Numbered from the stretch's first letter, positions 38,171 to 47,896 are shown. The stretch: 64,000 bases of DNA from Desulfosporosinus orientis DSM 765 (GCF_000235605.1 NC_016584.1:1166001-1230000), one strand, 5' to 3'. Translations and numbers: made by a program. Notes: generated from the letters alone by a model not told the origin.

Positions 38171-38193
38171 AAGCCCTTGCAAAGCAAGGGCTT
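38171..38193 (+). terminator. Hairpin after the first acyl-CoA dehydrogenase
   Basis: AAGCCCTTGC pairs with GCAAGGGCTT around AAA. There is no T run, so it may attenuate or process the transcript rather than end it before hbd. Confidence 0.55.
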
Positions 38194-38268
38194 GAGCTAT
38201 TGAAACAAAAGTAAAAATTTTATTGTTTGAATATTGAAAAATATAAATGTTGAATGGAGAAGTTAGCT

Positions 38269-39114
38269 ATGAAAACAATTATGGTTATTGGGGCTGGACA
38301 AATGGGAGGGGGAATTGCCCAAGTTGCTGCGCAGGCAAATTATTCTGTTATTTTAAATGATATTAAAGATGAATTTGTCCAAAGAGGTCTAGGTATCATT
38401 GAAAAAAACCTCAGCCGAAATGTTGAAAAAGGAAAACTTACGGCTGAAGATAAAGAGAATATTCTTGGGCGTATTACGAAATCGACCTCTCTTCAGGACG
38501 CAGCCGCTGCTGACCTAGTTATTGAAGCCGCTGTAGAAAATATGGCCATAAAATCCCAAGTGTTCTCTCAGCTAGACGTTATTTGCCCGGATCACACGAT
38601 CCTTTCGACTAACACATCCTCATTACCTATTACTGAAATCGCTGCATTCACCAAACGTCCGGATCGAGTCATTGGAATGCACTTTATGAATCCTGTACCA
38701 GTTATGAAGCTTGTGGAAGTCATTCGCGGTTTGGCTACCAGCGATGAAGTCTACAAAACCATCGAAACCTTAAGCACGTCTATGGGGAAAACGCCTGTAG
38801 AAGTCAATGATGCTCCTGGGTTTGTCGCTAACCGGGTCCTCGTCCCTATGCTCAATGAAGCCATCTGTACACTAAATGAGGGCATAGCTTCGGTAGAATC
38901 CATTGATAATGTGATGAAGTTAGGCATGAATCACCCTATGGGACCCTTAGCTTTAGCGGATCTGATTGGACTGGATACGGTCTTATCCATTATGGAAGTT
39001 CTGCATGAAGGTTTAGGGGATAAATATCGTCCATGCCCATTACTCCGTAAATACGTCAAAGCAGGCTGGCTAGGCCGTAAAGCAGGTCGTGGTTTTTATA
39101 ACTATCCAGCCTGA
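38269..39114 (+). CDS. hbd: 3-hydroxyacyl-CoA (3-hydroxybutyryl-CoA) dehydrogenase
   Basis: This 281-residue enzyme has the NAD motif [23 protein letters not shown], the catalytic His in GMHFMNPVP, and [12 protein letters not shown]. The last part [16 protein letters not shown] is typical of Hbd. It oxidises 3-hydroxybutyryl-CoA to acetoacetyl-CoA (or the reverse). The frame opens at 38254, but GGAG spacing and the family N-terminus point to the ATG at 38269. It lies between acyl-CoA dehydrogenase and thiolase genes, with a crotonase remnant directly after it. Confidence 0.95.
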   Translation: MKTIMVIGAGQMGGGIAQVAAQANYSVILNDIKDEFVQRGLGIIEKNLSRNVEKGKLTAEDKENILGRITKSTSLQDAAAADLVIEAAVENMAIKSQVFSQLDVICPDHTILSTNTSSLPITEIAAFTKRPDRVIGMHFMNPVPVMKLVEVIRGLATSDEVYKTIETLSTSMGKTPVEVNDAPGFVANRVLVPMLNEAICTLNEGIASVESIDNVMKLGMNHPMGPLALADLIGLDTVLSIMEVLHEGLGDKYRPCPLLRKYVKAGWLGRKAGRGFYNYPA

Positions 39115-39131
39115 TTGAAGATGTTAAAAGC

Positions 39132-39287
39132 ATGAAATATAGTAATCTTATCTTAGAAAAGGACGGTGCTATCGCCGTCCTAATCATTAATTGCCCAAAA
39201 GCCTTAAATTACGTTTAGCACACGCGATCAGAAAGAAGATGCACAGCTTTTGTGGAGCGACGCAAACCCGTTTTTGAAGGCCGCTAA
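39132..39287 (+). pseudogene. Remnant of an enoyl-CoA hydratase gene (both ends only)
   Basis: An ATG opens a frame reading [24 protein letters not shown] and then stops (first 28 codons), which is a clear crotonase N-terminus. After the stop a DQKED piece and, in another frame, [13 protein letters not shown] followed by TAA match the usual crotonase C-terminus. About 200 internal codons are missing and the frame is shifted. The gene would have supplied the hydratase between hbd and thiolase. The deletion point lies near 39215-39225. The intact crotonase at 26699 is not a close copy of these ends. Confidence 0.85.
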
Positions 39288-39345
39288 AGTACAAGCATTT
39301 CGAGTTCATTCAAAGTATCAAATAACTAAGAAGGAGTTGACCAAA

Positions 39346-40524
39346 GTGAGAGAAGTAGTAATCGTAAGTGCTGTTCGAACACCAGTAGGTTCTTTTTTAG
39401 GTGCATTAGGGCAAACAGCTGCTGTCGATTTAGGGGCAATTGTTATTAAGGAAGCCATAAAAAGAGCAGGTATTACACCCGATCAAGTTGATGAGGTTAT
39501 TATGGGCAACGTGTTACAAGCTGGGCTGGGTCAAAACCCCGCTCGCCATGCGTCCCTAAAAGCAGGAATACCTCAGGAAGTTCCTTCCTGGACCCTTAAC
39601 AAAGTATGCGGTTCTGGAATTAAGTCTGTAGTTTGTGCGGCTCAAGCTATAATATCAGAGGACGCTGATATAGTTGTAGCAGGCGGTATGGAGAGCATGT
39701 CTCTAGCGCCTTATGCACTTCTAAAAGCTCGTACAGGGTATCGGATGGGGAATAGCAGCATTGTTGATATCATGATTAATGATGGCTTAACAGATGCTAT
39801 GAACAATGTTCATATGGGAATTACGGCAGAAAACATTGCTGAACAGTTTGGTTTTTCCCGAGAAGAACAAGATCGATATGCGGTATCCAGCCAAAATCGC
39901 GCGGAGGCTGCTATTAAAGCTGGAAAGTTTGAAGAGGAAATTGTACCTGTGTCTATTCCGCAGCGTAAAGGAGATCCCATTGTTGTCTCTCAGGATGAGT
40001 TTCCACGTTTTGGTGCAACCTATGAAGCTCTTGCTAAACTAAAAGGCGCGTTTAAAAAAGATGGAACCGTTACTGCAGGAAATGCCTCAGGGATTAATGA
40101 TGGAGCCGCTGCTGTCGTCGTTATGGCCAAAGAGAAATCTTTAGAATTAGGCTTAACGCCTCTAGCTACTATCTCATCATGGAGTTCGGCAGGTGTAGAT
40201 CCCCTGATTATGGGAACTGGCCCTATTCCAGCAAGCCGGAAGGCCTTAGAAAAGGCAGGACTTAAAATCGAAGATATCGATCTCGTAGAGGCTAACGAAG
40301 CATTTGCATCTCAAACTCTAAGTGTTGCTAATGGGTTGGGACTTGATATCGACAAAACGAATGTAAACGGTGGAGCCATTTCCATTGGACACCCTGTTGG
40401 CGCTTCAGGAACTCGAATTCTCGTGACCTTATTGCATGAAATGAAACGAAAAAATGCCCATACTGGATTAGCCACCTTATGTATTGGCGGAGGTCAAGGG
40501 ATCGCCTTAATTGTAGAACGTTAG
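39346..40524 (+). CDS. Acetyl-CoA acetyltransferase (thiolase)
   Basis: This 392-residue thiolase cleaves acetoacetyl-CoA with CoA to two acetyl-CoA. It has the nucleophile Cys in [10 protein letters not shown], the late [17 protein letters not shown] with catalytic His, and the second Cys in LCIGGGQG. The frame is open from 39250 through the crotonase remnant, but AAGGAG with 9-nt spacing and the family start [12 protein letters not shown] place the start at the GTG 39346. It completes the beta-oxidation set after hbd and precedes a terminator. Confidence 0.95.
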   Translation: MREVVIVSAVRTPVGSFLGALGQTAAVDLGAIVIKEAIKRAGITPDQVDEVIMGNVLQAGLGQNPARHASLKAGIPQEVPSWTLNKVCGSGIKSVVCAAQAIISEDADIVVAGGMESMSLAPYALLKARTGYRMGNSSIVDIMINDGLTDAMNNVHMGITAENIAEQFGFSREEQDRYAVSSQNRAEAAIKAGKFEEEIVPVSIPQRKGDPIVVSQDEFPRFGATYEALAKLKGAFKKDGTVTAGNASGINDGAAAVVVMAKEKSLELGLTPLATISSWSSAGVDPLIMGTGPIPASRKALEKAGLKIEDIDLVEANEAFASQTLSVANGLGLDIDKTNVNGGAISIGHPVGASGTRILVTLLHEMKRKNAHTGLATLCIGGGQGIALIVER

Positions 40525-40565
40525 GATATCAATAAGGGTATAATCCAACAATAGAAGTTTAGAGG

Positions 40566-40600
40566 AAGGGAAACTCTGCTTGCAGAGACCCTTTCTTTTT
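40566..40600 (+). terminator. Terminator after thiolase
   Basis: An imperfect stem (AAGGG..CTCTGC / GCAGAG.CCCTT) with a 2-nt loop is followed by TCTTTTT. Confidence 0.75.
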
Positions 40601-40648
40601 ATATGCCAATCTTGAATTGTATATACAGTGTCCAATGTTGCAGGGAAG

Positions 40649-40668
40649 GTGTCCAGAAAACACAACAG
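40649..40668 (+). promoter_or_regulatory. Element shared with the region at 49036
   Basis: GTGTCCAGAAAACACAACAG matches GTGTACTGAAAATACAACAG at 49036-49055 in 17 of 20 positions. Both lie upstream of sigma-54 promoters, at 314 and 172 bp. The 570-nt gap 40525-41094 also contains TTAGTCCAAT (40741) and TTTAGTCCAT (40801). These may be activator sites. By eye only. Confidence 0.35.
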
Positions 40669-40965
40669 TTTTATAAAAATTGTCCGTTAAAATTCCATAA
40701 AAGGTAAATACAGTAATTTATTTTTGATAGAAAATAAAAATTAGTCCAATTATTCACTTAGTTGTGATAAATTAATATTAAGGTTTGAAAAAGTATTAAT
40801 TTTAGTCCATAAATTTACTTCTTTACAAGATATCACCAAAAGATATAGCTTTCGAAACTAAAAACTTTTAAATAACTGAAAGGTATGCTTTAATTAGCAA
40901 TTTTAATATCAAGTTGCATGGAACTATATTAAGAGGTTAACGTCATGATCTTGATGCGGGTTAAA

Positions 40966-40982
40966 GTGGCACACATATTGCA
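40966..40982 (+). promoter_or_regulatory. Sigma-54 promoter of the SLC13-gct-gcd operon
   Basis: GTGGCAC-ACATA-TTGCA is a perfect -24/-12 element 113 nt upstream of the transporter ATG. AGGAGGTGAA without a gene follows at 41023 in the leader. The genes from 41095 to 47876 run in one direction and may be one transcription unit. Confidence 0.9.
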
Positions 40983-41094
40983 TTATTACAGAATATTCCC
41001 AAGAAGTTAAAAATTCAGTATTAGGAGGTGAAGATAATAAGAATAAGATCAGGTTAGGTAAAAAATTAAATAATAGTAAAGAGGAGGAGTATTG

Positions 41095-42396
41095 ATGAGT
41101 CCGGCTGTTTTAGCATTGGTTATTTTAGGCATAGTTGTTTTCTTTTATGTTACAGAATGGATTCCTATTGCAGTGACTACCATGTTAGGTTGTATTGCGT
41201 TGGTTTGGTTACAGATAGCTAAATTTAGTGTAGCCTTTTCGGGGTTTGCAGCAGATACACTCTGGTTGGTTATCGGTATGGTTATGGTCGGTGCGGCCTT
41301 GTTTGAAACTGGACTAGCTGCTGCAATGGGTCGTAGTATCATCAAATTCATTGGCGCATCAGAGAAGAAAATCATCTTAATTGTATATCCTATAGCAATG
41401 CTTATGTCCGCTTTTCTAAATAACACCTCAACCACAGCGACGTTTACTCCAATTATCAAGGCAATTTCCGCTAAATCGCAGGGAAAGGTTAGTGCTAAAA
41501 AATTACTTATGCCGCTAGCTTTCGTTGCTACTACTGGAGGTATGTTAACCCTGGTAGGTTCTACTCCGCCGGTCATCGTACACGGATTAATGATCAGCTT
41601 AAAAATTCCTACATTTGGTTTTTTTGAATGGGGTTATGTAGGCTTACCTGTCTGTATTGCACTTATTCTTTACACCTTGACGATTGGTCAAGTATTGGCT
41701 AAAAGAATGTGGAAAGACGAAATCGAGGCTGAAGCCCATAACGAGGTTGAAGTAGTCCTTGAACATGTAGAACACCCTAAAGATAAGATGTGGAAGGCCG
41801 GTTTGATTTTGGCATTTTGTATTATTGGATTTATAGTACAGCCTCAATTTGAAACTAACAAAGCATTTACCTTCACTCTAGGAACTGTTGCTATCACAGG
41901 TGCTATGTTAACTGTTGTACTCCGTACAATGACGATCAAGAGATTGTATGAATTAACGGATTGGAATACCTTTTTTGTTTTGGCTGGTGCCATTGGTTTT
42001 GCAGCAGGCCTAGACAAGAGTGGCGCAGGTAAATTAATTGCTGATACAGCTATCAAATATGTTGGGAATTCAAGTCCATTCATTATCTTTGCTACTTTCT
42101 GTTTGGTAGGGGTTATCCTAACCCAGATGATGTCAAACACTGCTACTACTGCCATGATGGCACCAATTGGTGTATTCGTTGCTAATGGAATGGGATTCAG
42201 CCCATTGCCATTATTGATGGGTCTAGCCACGGCTTGTGCTGCAGCCTATATGACTCCGGTTGGCACTCCGCCTAACACGATTGTACTAGGACCTGGCAAT
42301 TACAAATTTATGGATTACGTAAAAATGGGCGGAACGTTCCAGCTGATTAGTTTTATTATCATCATTACGATTGTACCTTTGATCTGGCCTTTATAA
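41095..42396 (+). CDS. SLC13/DASS-type anion (dicarboxylate) transporter
   Basis: This 433-residue protein has about 11-12 membrane segments and the two Ser-Asn-Thr-type Na+/substrate motifs of the DASS family: FLNNTSTTATFTPI in the first half and MSNTATTAMMAPI in the second. TPVGTPPN follows the second. It should import a di- or tricarboxylate with Na+. Upstream of a CoA-transferase for C5 dicarboxylates, glutarate or glutaconate is the likely substrate, which is inference. TTG at 41092 precedes, but GAGGAGGAG spacing favours the ATG at 41095. Confidence 0.88.
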   Translation: MSPAVLALVILGIVVFFYVTEWIPIAVTTMLGCIALVWLQIAKFSVAFSGFAADTLWLVIGMVMVGAALFETGLAAAMGRSIIKFIGASEKKIILIVYPIAMLMSAFLNNTSTTATFTPIIKAISAKSQGKVSAKKLLMPLAFVATTGGMLTLVGSTPPVIVHGLMISLKIPTFGFFEWGYVGLPVCIALILYTLTIGQVLAKRMWKDEIEAEAHNEVEVVLEHVEHPKDKMWKAGLILAFCIIGFIVQPQFETNKAFTFTLGTVAITGAMLTVVLRTMTIKRLYELTDWNTFFVLAGAIGFAAGLDKSGAGKLIADTAIKYVGNSSPFIIFATFCLVGVILTQMMSNTATTAMMAPIGVFVANGMGFSPLPLLMGLATACAAAYMTPVGTPPNTIVLGPGNYKFMDYVKMGGTFQLISFIIIITIVPLIWPL

Positions 42397-42424
42397 AAAA
42401 GTAATAAGGTTCATATACAGGTAT

Positions 42425-42462
42425 TCAGGTAAACAAACTTGATTAGTAGGTTTGTTTGCCTG
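42425..42462 (+). terminator. Inverted repeat between the transporter and gctA
   Basis: CAGGTAAACAAAC pairs with GTTTGTTTGCCTG (one G-T step) around a loop of about 12 nt. The T run is missing, so it may only lower readthrough between transporter and gctA. Confidence 0.5.
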
Positions 42463-42560
42463 ACCTTATAGGATGTTACGTACTATAAGGTAATGCATTA
42501 CTAGCCGGAATAAAAGACTTATTTTTTTAGCACTAGTATGCTTTGATTGGAGTGAGTACT

Positions 42561-43526
42561 GTGAGTTCTGTAAGCAAAGTGATGACAATGCATGAGGCGA
42601 TAAGCAAGTTTGTTCACGATGGAGATCACATTGCGTTGGGCGGATTCGTAACTAACAAAAAACCGTATGCAGCGGTACATGAGATTATCCGACAAGGTAT
42701 TAAAGATCTGTATCTCGAGGGCGGGCCTGGTGGTGGAGACACTGACATGCTCATCGGGGCAGGGTGTGTCAAGGTGCTTTTTAACTCCTATATGGCCAAT
42801 TCTGGCTTTACTCAGGTCAGCCGTCGTTTCCGCAAGTATGTAGAGCAAGGTAAGATCCTTTGGGAAGACTACTCCTTGGATGTACAACCACTGATGTACC
42901 ATGCGGCAGCTTTGGGGTTACCCTATGTCGCTGTTAAAAATATGCTCGGAACTAGCTTGATCGACAAATGGGGTATTCCGGAAGAAGTTTATAAAAGTGA
43001 TCCCAAACTCCCGCCCTTCAAATTGAAAGTAGAACATAACCCTTTTAATCCTGAAGAGAAGGTATGCTTATTACCGACACCTAAAATCGATGTTGGAATA
43101 ATTCACGTTCAACAAGCCGCTTCAGATGGTACTTGTAGAATTGATGGTCCTATCTTCATAGACCCTGATGTAGCTATGGCTGCTACGCATTGTATTGTCA
43201 CTTGCGAACAAATCGTACATCATAATGAATTGCGTGATGAACCTTGGAGAAATCAGCTGCCTAATATAATACCCGATGCAGTGGTTGAGGTACCCCACGG
43301 TGCTCATCCCAGTCAGTGCACGAACTATTATGATTATGATGCCATGTATTTGCGGATGTATGATAAAGTTAGCGCTGACGATGATCTTTTTGAAGAATTT
43401 CTTAATGAATGGATTCGTGGTACAAAAGACCACGCTGAATATTTAGATAAACTTGGTGCCAGTCGTTTAATGCAACTAAAGGTTAAGAATGGATTCAACT
43501 ACGTACCTGGATTGAAGAGGAGATGA
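42561..43526 (+). CDS. gctA: Glutaconate CoA-transferase subunit A
   Basis: From the GTG at 42561 the protein has 321 residues and begins SSVSKVMTMHEAISKF, closely matching in layout the 320-residue GctA of Acidaminococcus fermentans as I remember it. Shared blocks include GDHIALGGF, ANSGFTQVSRRFRKY, HAAALGLPY and the late GAHPSQC. GctAB moves CoA from acetyl-CoA to glutaconate, and also accepts glutarate and 2-hydroxyglutarate. GGAG at 42549 decides the start (the frame opens at 42543). gctB follows at 6 nt. Confidence 0.94.
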   Translation: MSSVSKVMTMHEAISKFVHDGDHIALGGFVTNKKPYAAVHEIIRQGIKDLYLEGGPGGGDTDMLIGAGCVKVLFNSYMANSGFTQVSRRFRKYVEQGKILWEDYSLDVQPLMYHAAALGLPYVAVKNMLGTSLIDKWGIPEEVYKSDPKLPPFKLKVEHNPFNPEEKVCLLPTPKIDVGIIHVQQAASDGTCRIDGPIFIDPDVAMAATHCIVTCEQIVHHNELRDEPWRNQLPNIIPDAVVEVPHGAHPSQCTNYYDYDAMYLRMYDKVSADDDLFEEFLNEWIRGTKDHAEYLDKLGASRLMQLKVKNGFNYVPGLKRR

Positions 43527-43532
43527 CAAGTT

Positions 43533-44297
43533 GTGGCAGAGTATACTAGTAGTCAAATGATGGCGGTAGCTATGGCGCGCCAGGTAAAGGATGGTTCTAC
43601 CATTATTGTTGGGACAGGATTACCTTTGGTGGCTGCCAGTCTGGCCAAGAACAGTACTGCACCTAATGTACGTCTGTGTTTTGAAACAGGAATGATCGAT
43701 GGAGGTCCTATCGAGGTACCTACTAGTGTCAGTGATATGAGAATATCTTACACTGCCTCCGCTTTATGGCCACAAATTTTATATTTTGGTTTTCAAGCCA
43801 ATGCCTACAAGAAAGGGTCGATAGATATAGGATTCCTGGGTGGTGCTCAGATAGATGCATATGGTAACCTGAATTCTACCTGCATTGGTGATTATCTGCA
43901 TCCTAAGACTAGGTTTACCGGTAGTGGTGGAGCCAACGGAATTGCTACAAATTGCAATACGGTCATAATGATGAAACACCAAAAACGCCGTTTTTGTAAA
44001 AAAGTAGATTATTTAACTAGTCCTGGTTGGATCGATGGACCAGATGGTCGTAAGAAGACCGGTCTGCCCGAAGTTGGACCGCAAGCTGTAGTTACGGAGC
44101 TTGGAATTATGCGTTTTGATGATAAAACTAAGCGGATGTATTTGGCTGAATACTACCCAGGAATTACCCCACAGTACATTCAAGACAATACGGGTTTTGA
44201 AATGGATTTGAGCAGAGCTGTGGAAGCAGAACCTCCAAGTCAGGAGATCTTGGATATTCTTATAAAGAAAGTCGATCCTCAGCGTTTAATGGTTTAA
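43533..44297 (+). CDS. gctB: Glutaconate CoA-transferase subunit B
   Basis: This 254-residue protein matches GctB: VGTGLPLVAASLAK, then CFETGMIDGGPIEVP, where Glu51 corresponds to the catalytic glutamate that forms the CoA-thioester (Glu54 in the A. fermentans enzyme). GDYLHPKTRFTGSGGANGIA and TSPGWIDGPDGR follow. The start is GTG with AGAGGAG upstream. It sits directly before the decarboxylase genes, which links activation and decarboxylation of the C5 acid. Confidence 0.94.
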   Translation: MAEYTSSQMMAVAMARQVKDGSTIIVGTGLPLVAASLAKNSTAPNVRLCFETGMIDGGPIEVPTSVSDMRISYTASALWPQILYFGFQANAYKKGSIDIGFLGGAQIDAYGNLNSTCIGDYLHPKTRFTGSGGANGIATNCNTVIMMKHQKRRFCKKVDYLTSPGWIDGPDGRKKTGLPEVGPQAVVTELGIMRFDDKTKRMYLAEYYPGITPQYIQDNTGFEMDLSRAVEAEPPSQEILDILIKKVDPQRLMV

Positions 44298-44346
44298 TCG
44301 TCGCATGGCGGATTAAGGGAGGCTATGAGCCGGAAGGTGGTAGAGT

Positions 44347-44496
44347 ATGTCATTACCGTTAGTTACGTTTATTTCGGGACTATCTGGGGTGTTTATAGTT
44401 ATGATCTTTTTGCAGATAATGGTTAATTTGAGCTCCAAACTGGCCATTGCCTTAGAAAAGAAAAATGAGCCTGTCCAACAAAAATTAAATACTTAA
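44347..44496 (+). CDS. Decarboxylase delta-type small membrane subunit, set 1
   Basis: This 49-residue gene begins MSLPLVTFISGLSGVFIVM. One hydrophobic segment covers residues 5-26, then a short charged tail with Lys and Glu. Position between gctB and gcdB and the single-helix design fit the small membrane subunit (OadG/GcdD/MmdD type) that holds the Na+-pumping decarboxylase together. GGAAGGTGG precedes the ATG. Its twin at 49403 is 14% different at the DNA level over the first 39 codons, although the genes that follow are nearly identical. Confidence 0.8.
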   Translation: MSLPLVTFISGLSGVFIVMIFLQIMVNLSSKLAIALEKKNEPVQQKLNT

Positions 44497-44523
44497 CATG
44501 TATAAAGAAGGTGAGTGACACAA

Positions 44524-45636
44524 ATGGAGCTATTACAAACCATGTGGACATCTATGGCCTTCGATAGTCTCTACTGGGGCAATCTTGTTATGTGGGCTAT
44601 AGCGTTCATATTTGTCTATCTGGCCATTAAGAAGGGTTTTGAACCTTTGCTTCTATTACCCATAGCCTTTGGTATTCTTTTAGTTAATCTTCCATCCGAT
44701 ATTATGATGGAAAATCAAGGGTTACTCTGGCGCTTTTACCACTATGGTGAAGAGTGGGCCATCATCCCTCCTCTTATCTTCCTCGGTATTGGAGCAATGA
44801 CGGATTTTGGCCCAGTTATTGCTAATCCTAAGACGCTGATACTTGGGGCAGGGGCTCAAGGTGGGGTTTATGTAACCTTCTTTGGAGCTTTAGCCTTAGG
44901 CTTTAATATAGATCAAGCGGCTGTTATCGGAATTATCGGCGGTGCGGACGGACCTACCACCATTTTTCTAGCGTCTAAACTAGCCCCGGAAATGATGGGG
45001 ATCTGCGCAGTAGCTGCTTACTCCTATATGGCGCTGGTACCTGTTATCCAACCCCCGGTCATGAAATTACTTACGACAGAAGCTCAAAGAAAGATCCGTA
45101 TGAAATCATTACGTAAGGTATCCAAACTGGAAAAAATGTTCTTCCCGATTATTACAGTCATCGTCATTACTCTGGTTGTACCCGATGCTGCTGCTCTGAT
45201 GGGCATGTTTTGCTTTGGTAATCTGATGAGGGAATCTGGAGTGGTCGATCGTTTGAGCCTTACAGCCCAAAATGAATTAATGAATATCGTCACCATCTTC
45301 TTAGGAATATCAGTGGGTGCTACTATGCCGGCAGAGGTATTTTTAACGCCTAAGGTTATCGGCGTATTCTTATTGGGTTCAGTAGCGTTTGCCTGTGCTA
45401 CCGCTTGTGGTATTGGGTTGGCCCAACTTATGAACCTGTTCCTCAAAGAAAAAATCAATCCATTAATTGGAGCCGCGGGTGTTTCAGCGGTTCCTATGGC
45501 AGCCCGAGTTGCTCATAAAGTAGGTTCGGAAGCAGATAAGAAGAACTATCTTTTAATGCATGCAATGGGCCCAAACGTAGCTGGTGTTATTGGTACAGCC
45601 GTAGCAGCAGGTATGTTCATTAGTGTATTAAAGTAA
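44524..45636 (+). CDS. gcdB: Na+-pumping decarboxylase beta subunit, set 1 (GcdB/OadB/MmdB)
   Basis: This 370-residue protein has about nine to eleven membrane segments. It carries the Na+ and carboxybiotin channel signature [17 protein letters not shown] and [15 protein letters not shown], which include the conserved Asp and Ser/Tyr of the OadB family. It decarboxylates carboxybiotin on the carrier and exports Na+. The frame opens at a GTG 9 nt earlier, but AAGGTGAG with 8-nt spacing suggests the ATG at 44524. It differs from copy 2 by one residue (Val to Ile near residue 31). Gene order delta-beta-gamma-alpha is compact. Confidence 0.93.
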   Translation: MELLQTMWTSMAFDSLYWGNLVMWAIAFIFVYLAIKKGFEPLLLLPIAFGILLVNLPSDIMMENQGLLWRFYHYGEEWAIIPPLIFLGIGAMTDFGPVIANPKTLILGAGAQGGVYVTFFGALALGFNIDQAAVIGIIGGADGPTTIFLASKLAPEMMGICAVAAYSYMALVPVIQPPVMKLLTTEAQRKIRMKSLRKVSKLEKMFFPIITVIVITLVVPDAAALMGMFCFGNLMRESGVVDRLSLTAQNELMNIVTIFLGISVGATMPAEVFLTPKVIGVFLLGSVAFACATACGIGLAQLMNLFLKEKINPLIGAAGVSAVPMAARVAHKVGSEADKKNYLLMHAMGPNVAGVIGTAVAAGMFISVLK

Positions 45637-45795
45637 TCAAGGTTTTCCCCATCGACATCCGAATGTTCAAGAACGTTTAAAAAGCCAGTTAAAGCAATCG
45701 AAGCAGTTATAGGCATATATAAAACAAACCTCAATCTAAGCTCAAGGGAACCTTTAAATTTAAATATAAAAAAGTAATTTAAGGAGGAGATTAAA

Positions 45796-46008
45796 ATGGC
45801 AAACATTGAAAGCCCAATGGCAGCTAAAGTATTTCAGATTCTTATTAAGGTAGGAGAAGCTATTGCAGAAGATGATGAAGTAATCGTACTTGAAGCTTTG
45901 AAAATGGAAAACCCAGTGTACGCTCCCGAAGGCGGCGTAGTAAAAGAGATCAAAGTTAAAGAAGGCCAGCAAGTTGAGGAAGGCGATGTACTCATTGTTT
46001 TAGAATAG
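45796..46008 (+). CDS. gcdC: Biotin carrier subunit, set 1 (GcdC gamma)
   Basis: This encodes 70 residues, all biotinyl domain, with the biotin site EALKMEN (Lys in the hairpin near residue 36) and the usual beta-sheet pattern. It lacks the long Ala/Pro linker seen in many GcdC proteins, so the carrier is short. The ATG follows AAGGAGGAG. It carries the carboxyl group from the alpha to the beta subunit. The twin at 50843 has ATA in place of the ATG. Confidence 0.94.
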   Translation: MANIESPMAAKVFQILIKVGEAIAEDDEVIVLEALKMENPVYAPEGGVVKEIKVKEGQQVEEGDVLIVLE

Positions 46009-46088
46009 ACCTTAAGATAAAGAGGGCAAGCTTGGAAGGTTGAGTGAGAATCAACTTCCAAGATGTTTTCTAATAAGGAGTGGTTTTG

Positions 46089-47876
46089 GTGAGTGAATTT
46101 GGCTATTCCATGCCCAAATATTTCCGAAAAATGGATGACCTGGGTAAAGCCTTAAAAAAGGTTAATACAAAAAATGTCGATGAACTGTTAGCCGTCGAGG
46201 CTGAAATCGATGCTGAAGTCAATCGAATTAAAACAGGTGGAAAGGCAACCGAAAAGGTTAATGCCGGTGGAGAATGGACGGCATGGCAGCGTATTGAATA
46301 CTTAGTCGAACCCGGTACTTGGTGTCCGCTGCATACTATCTATGATCCAACCGCCAACGAAGAGGGTACGACGGCAGTTATCGACGGAATTGGTAAAGTC
46401 AACGGTAAATGGGTCGTGGTTATCGCCTCAGACAATAAATATTTGGCGGGTGCTTGGATTCCAGGGCAGGCTGACAACATTACAAGAGTCACTGACATAG
46501 CCAAGAGGATGAATCTGCCGTTAGTATGGATCTTAAACTGCAGCGGTGTTAAACTCAGTCATCAAGAAGAAGTATACGCGAATCGTATCGGTGGAGGAAC
46601 GCCCTTCTATCGACATACAGAGCTGGAGCAAATGGGACTGCCCGTCATCGTCGGTATCTACGGAACAAATCCAGCCGGTGGCGGATATCATAGCATCAGT
46701 CCTACCATTTTGATCGCTCATCAAAAGGCAAACATGGCCATTGGCGGCGCTGGTATTGTTGGTGGTATGAGCCCTAAAGGTTATGTCGATGAAGAAGCAG
46801 CACAGGCCTTAATCGACGCAACCCGTGGATTCAAATCAACGCCTCCCGGAAGAGTGGAAATTCACCACGGAGTTACGGGTTTCTTCCGTGAGGTCGCCGA
46901 AAGTGAAGAAGCGGTTCTCGACCAAATCAAAAAATATGTGGGGGCTCTGCCTGCCTATAATCCAGAATTCTTCAGAGTTGCTAATCCAGCCGAACCTAAA
47001 TTTTCTGGAGACGATCTCCGGAGTATCGTTCCAGCCAACCAGAAGAGAGGGTACGATATCTACGAAGTCTTAGCGCGCCTTTTTGACAACAGCGAGCACA
47101 TGGAATATAAGCCAGACTTTGGTTTGGAAATGTATACAGGTATCGCTAAAATCGATGGATTACTCTGTGGATTTGTAGCGAACAAACAAGGCGTCTTAAA
47201 GAACTATCCGGAATATACCAAAGAGTATATCGGTATCGGTGGTAAACTCTATCGTCAAGGCCTCATTAAGATGAGCGAGTTTGTAACGTTATGTAATCGT
47301 GATAAACTGCCCATCGTTTGGATTCAAGATACGACAGGGATTGACGTCGGGGATATAGCAGAATCCGCTGAACTATTAGGTTTAGGGCAGTCGCTGATTT
47401 ATTCGATCCAGAACACGGATGTTCCTCAGATGGAAATCACCCTCAGAAAAGGAACTGCTGCTGCTCACTATGTCTTAGGCGGACCACAAGGTATAAAAAC
47501 CAATGCTTTTAGTATTGGGACAGCAGCCACTGAGATCAACGTAATGCATGGAGAAACAGCTGCGGCAGCTATGTATTCACGTAGGTTAGTTAAAGATCAA
47601 GACAGTGGTAAACCACTCGATGGTACGATAGCCAAGATGAATGAACTGATACAGGCTTACAGTGACAAATCGAAACCGGCCTTCTGTGCCAAGAAAGGTT
47701 TCGTCGATGAAATTGTTAAGATGCCGGAATTACGTAACTATATTAAAGCCTTTGTCGGTGGAGTCTATCAAAATCCAAAAGCGATTTGCCCAATCCATCA
47801 AATGATTACTCCAAGAGCCATTAAAGATCATAGGGATGTCTATGTGAATAAGTGTACTGTAAGAGAGAGTGAATAG
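46089..47876 (+). CDS. gcdA: Glutaconyl-CoA decarboxylase alpha subunit, set 1 (carboxyltransferase)
   Basis: This 595-residue protein is a biotin-dependent carboxyltransferase. It has tandem crotonase-fold halves, with YGTNPAGGGYHSISPTIL and GGAGIVGGMSPKGYVD in the N-terminal half and WIQDTTGIDVGDIAE, RKGTAAAHYVLGGP and HGETAAAAMYSRRLVK in the C-terminal half. Length is close to GcdA of A. fermentans (587). It moves the carboxyl group of glutaconyl-CoA to biotin and releases crotonyl-CoA. The frame opens at a GTG at 46080 inside the ribosome site AAGGAG, so the GTG at 46089 is the start. It follows gctAB in the same operon. Confidence 0.93.
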   Translation: MSEFGYSMPKYFRKMDDLGKALKKVNTKNVDELLAVEAEIDAEVNRIKTGGKATEKVNAGGEWTAWQRIEYLVEPGTWCPLHTIYDPTANEEGTTAVIDGIGKVNGKWVVVIASDNKYLAGAWIPGQADNITRVTDIAKRMNLPLVWILNCSGVKLSHQEEVYANRIGGGTPFYRHTELEQMGLPVIVGIYGTNPAGGGYHSISPTILIAHQKANMAIGGAGIVGGMSPKGYVDEEAAQALIDATRGFKSTPPGRVEIHHGVTGFFREVAESEEAVLDQIKKYVGALPAYNPEFFRVANPAEPKFSGDDLRSIVPANQKRGYDIYEVLARLFDNSEHMEYKPDFGLEMYTGIAKIDGLLCGFVANKQGVLKNYPEYTKEYIGIGGKLYRQGLIKMSEFVTLCNRDKLPIVWIQDTTGIDVGDIAESAELLGLGQSLIYSIQNTDVPQMEITLRKGTAAAHYVLGGPQGIKTNAFSIGTAATEINVMHGETAAAAMYSRRLVKDQDSGKPLDGTIAKMNELIQAYSDKSKPAFCAKKGFVDEIVKMPELRNYIKAFVGGVYQNPKAICPIHQMITPRAIKDHRDVYVNKCTVRESE

Positions 47877-47896
47877 TATCTTGTTAAAACAAAATG

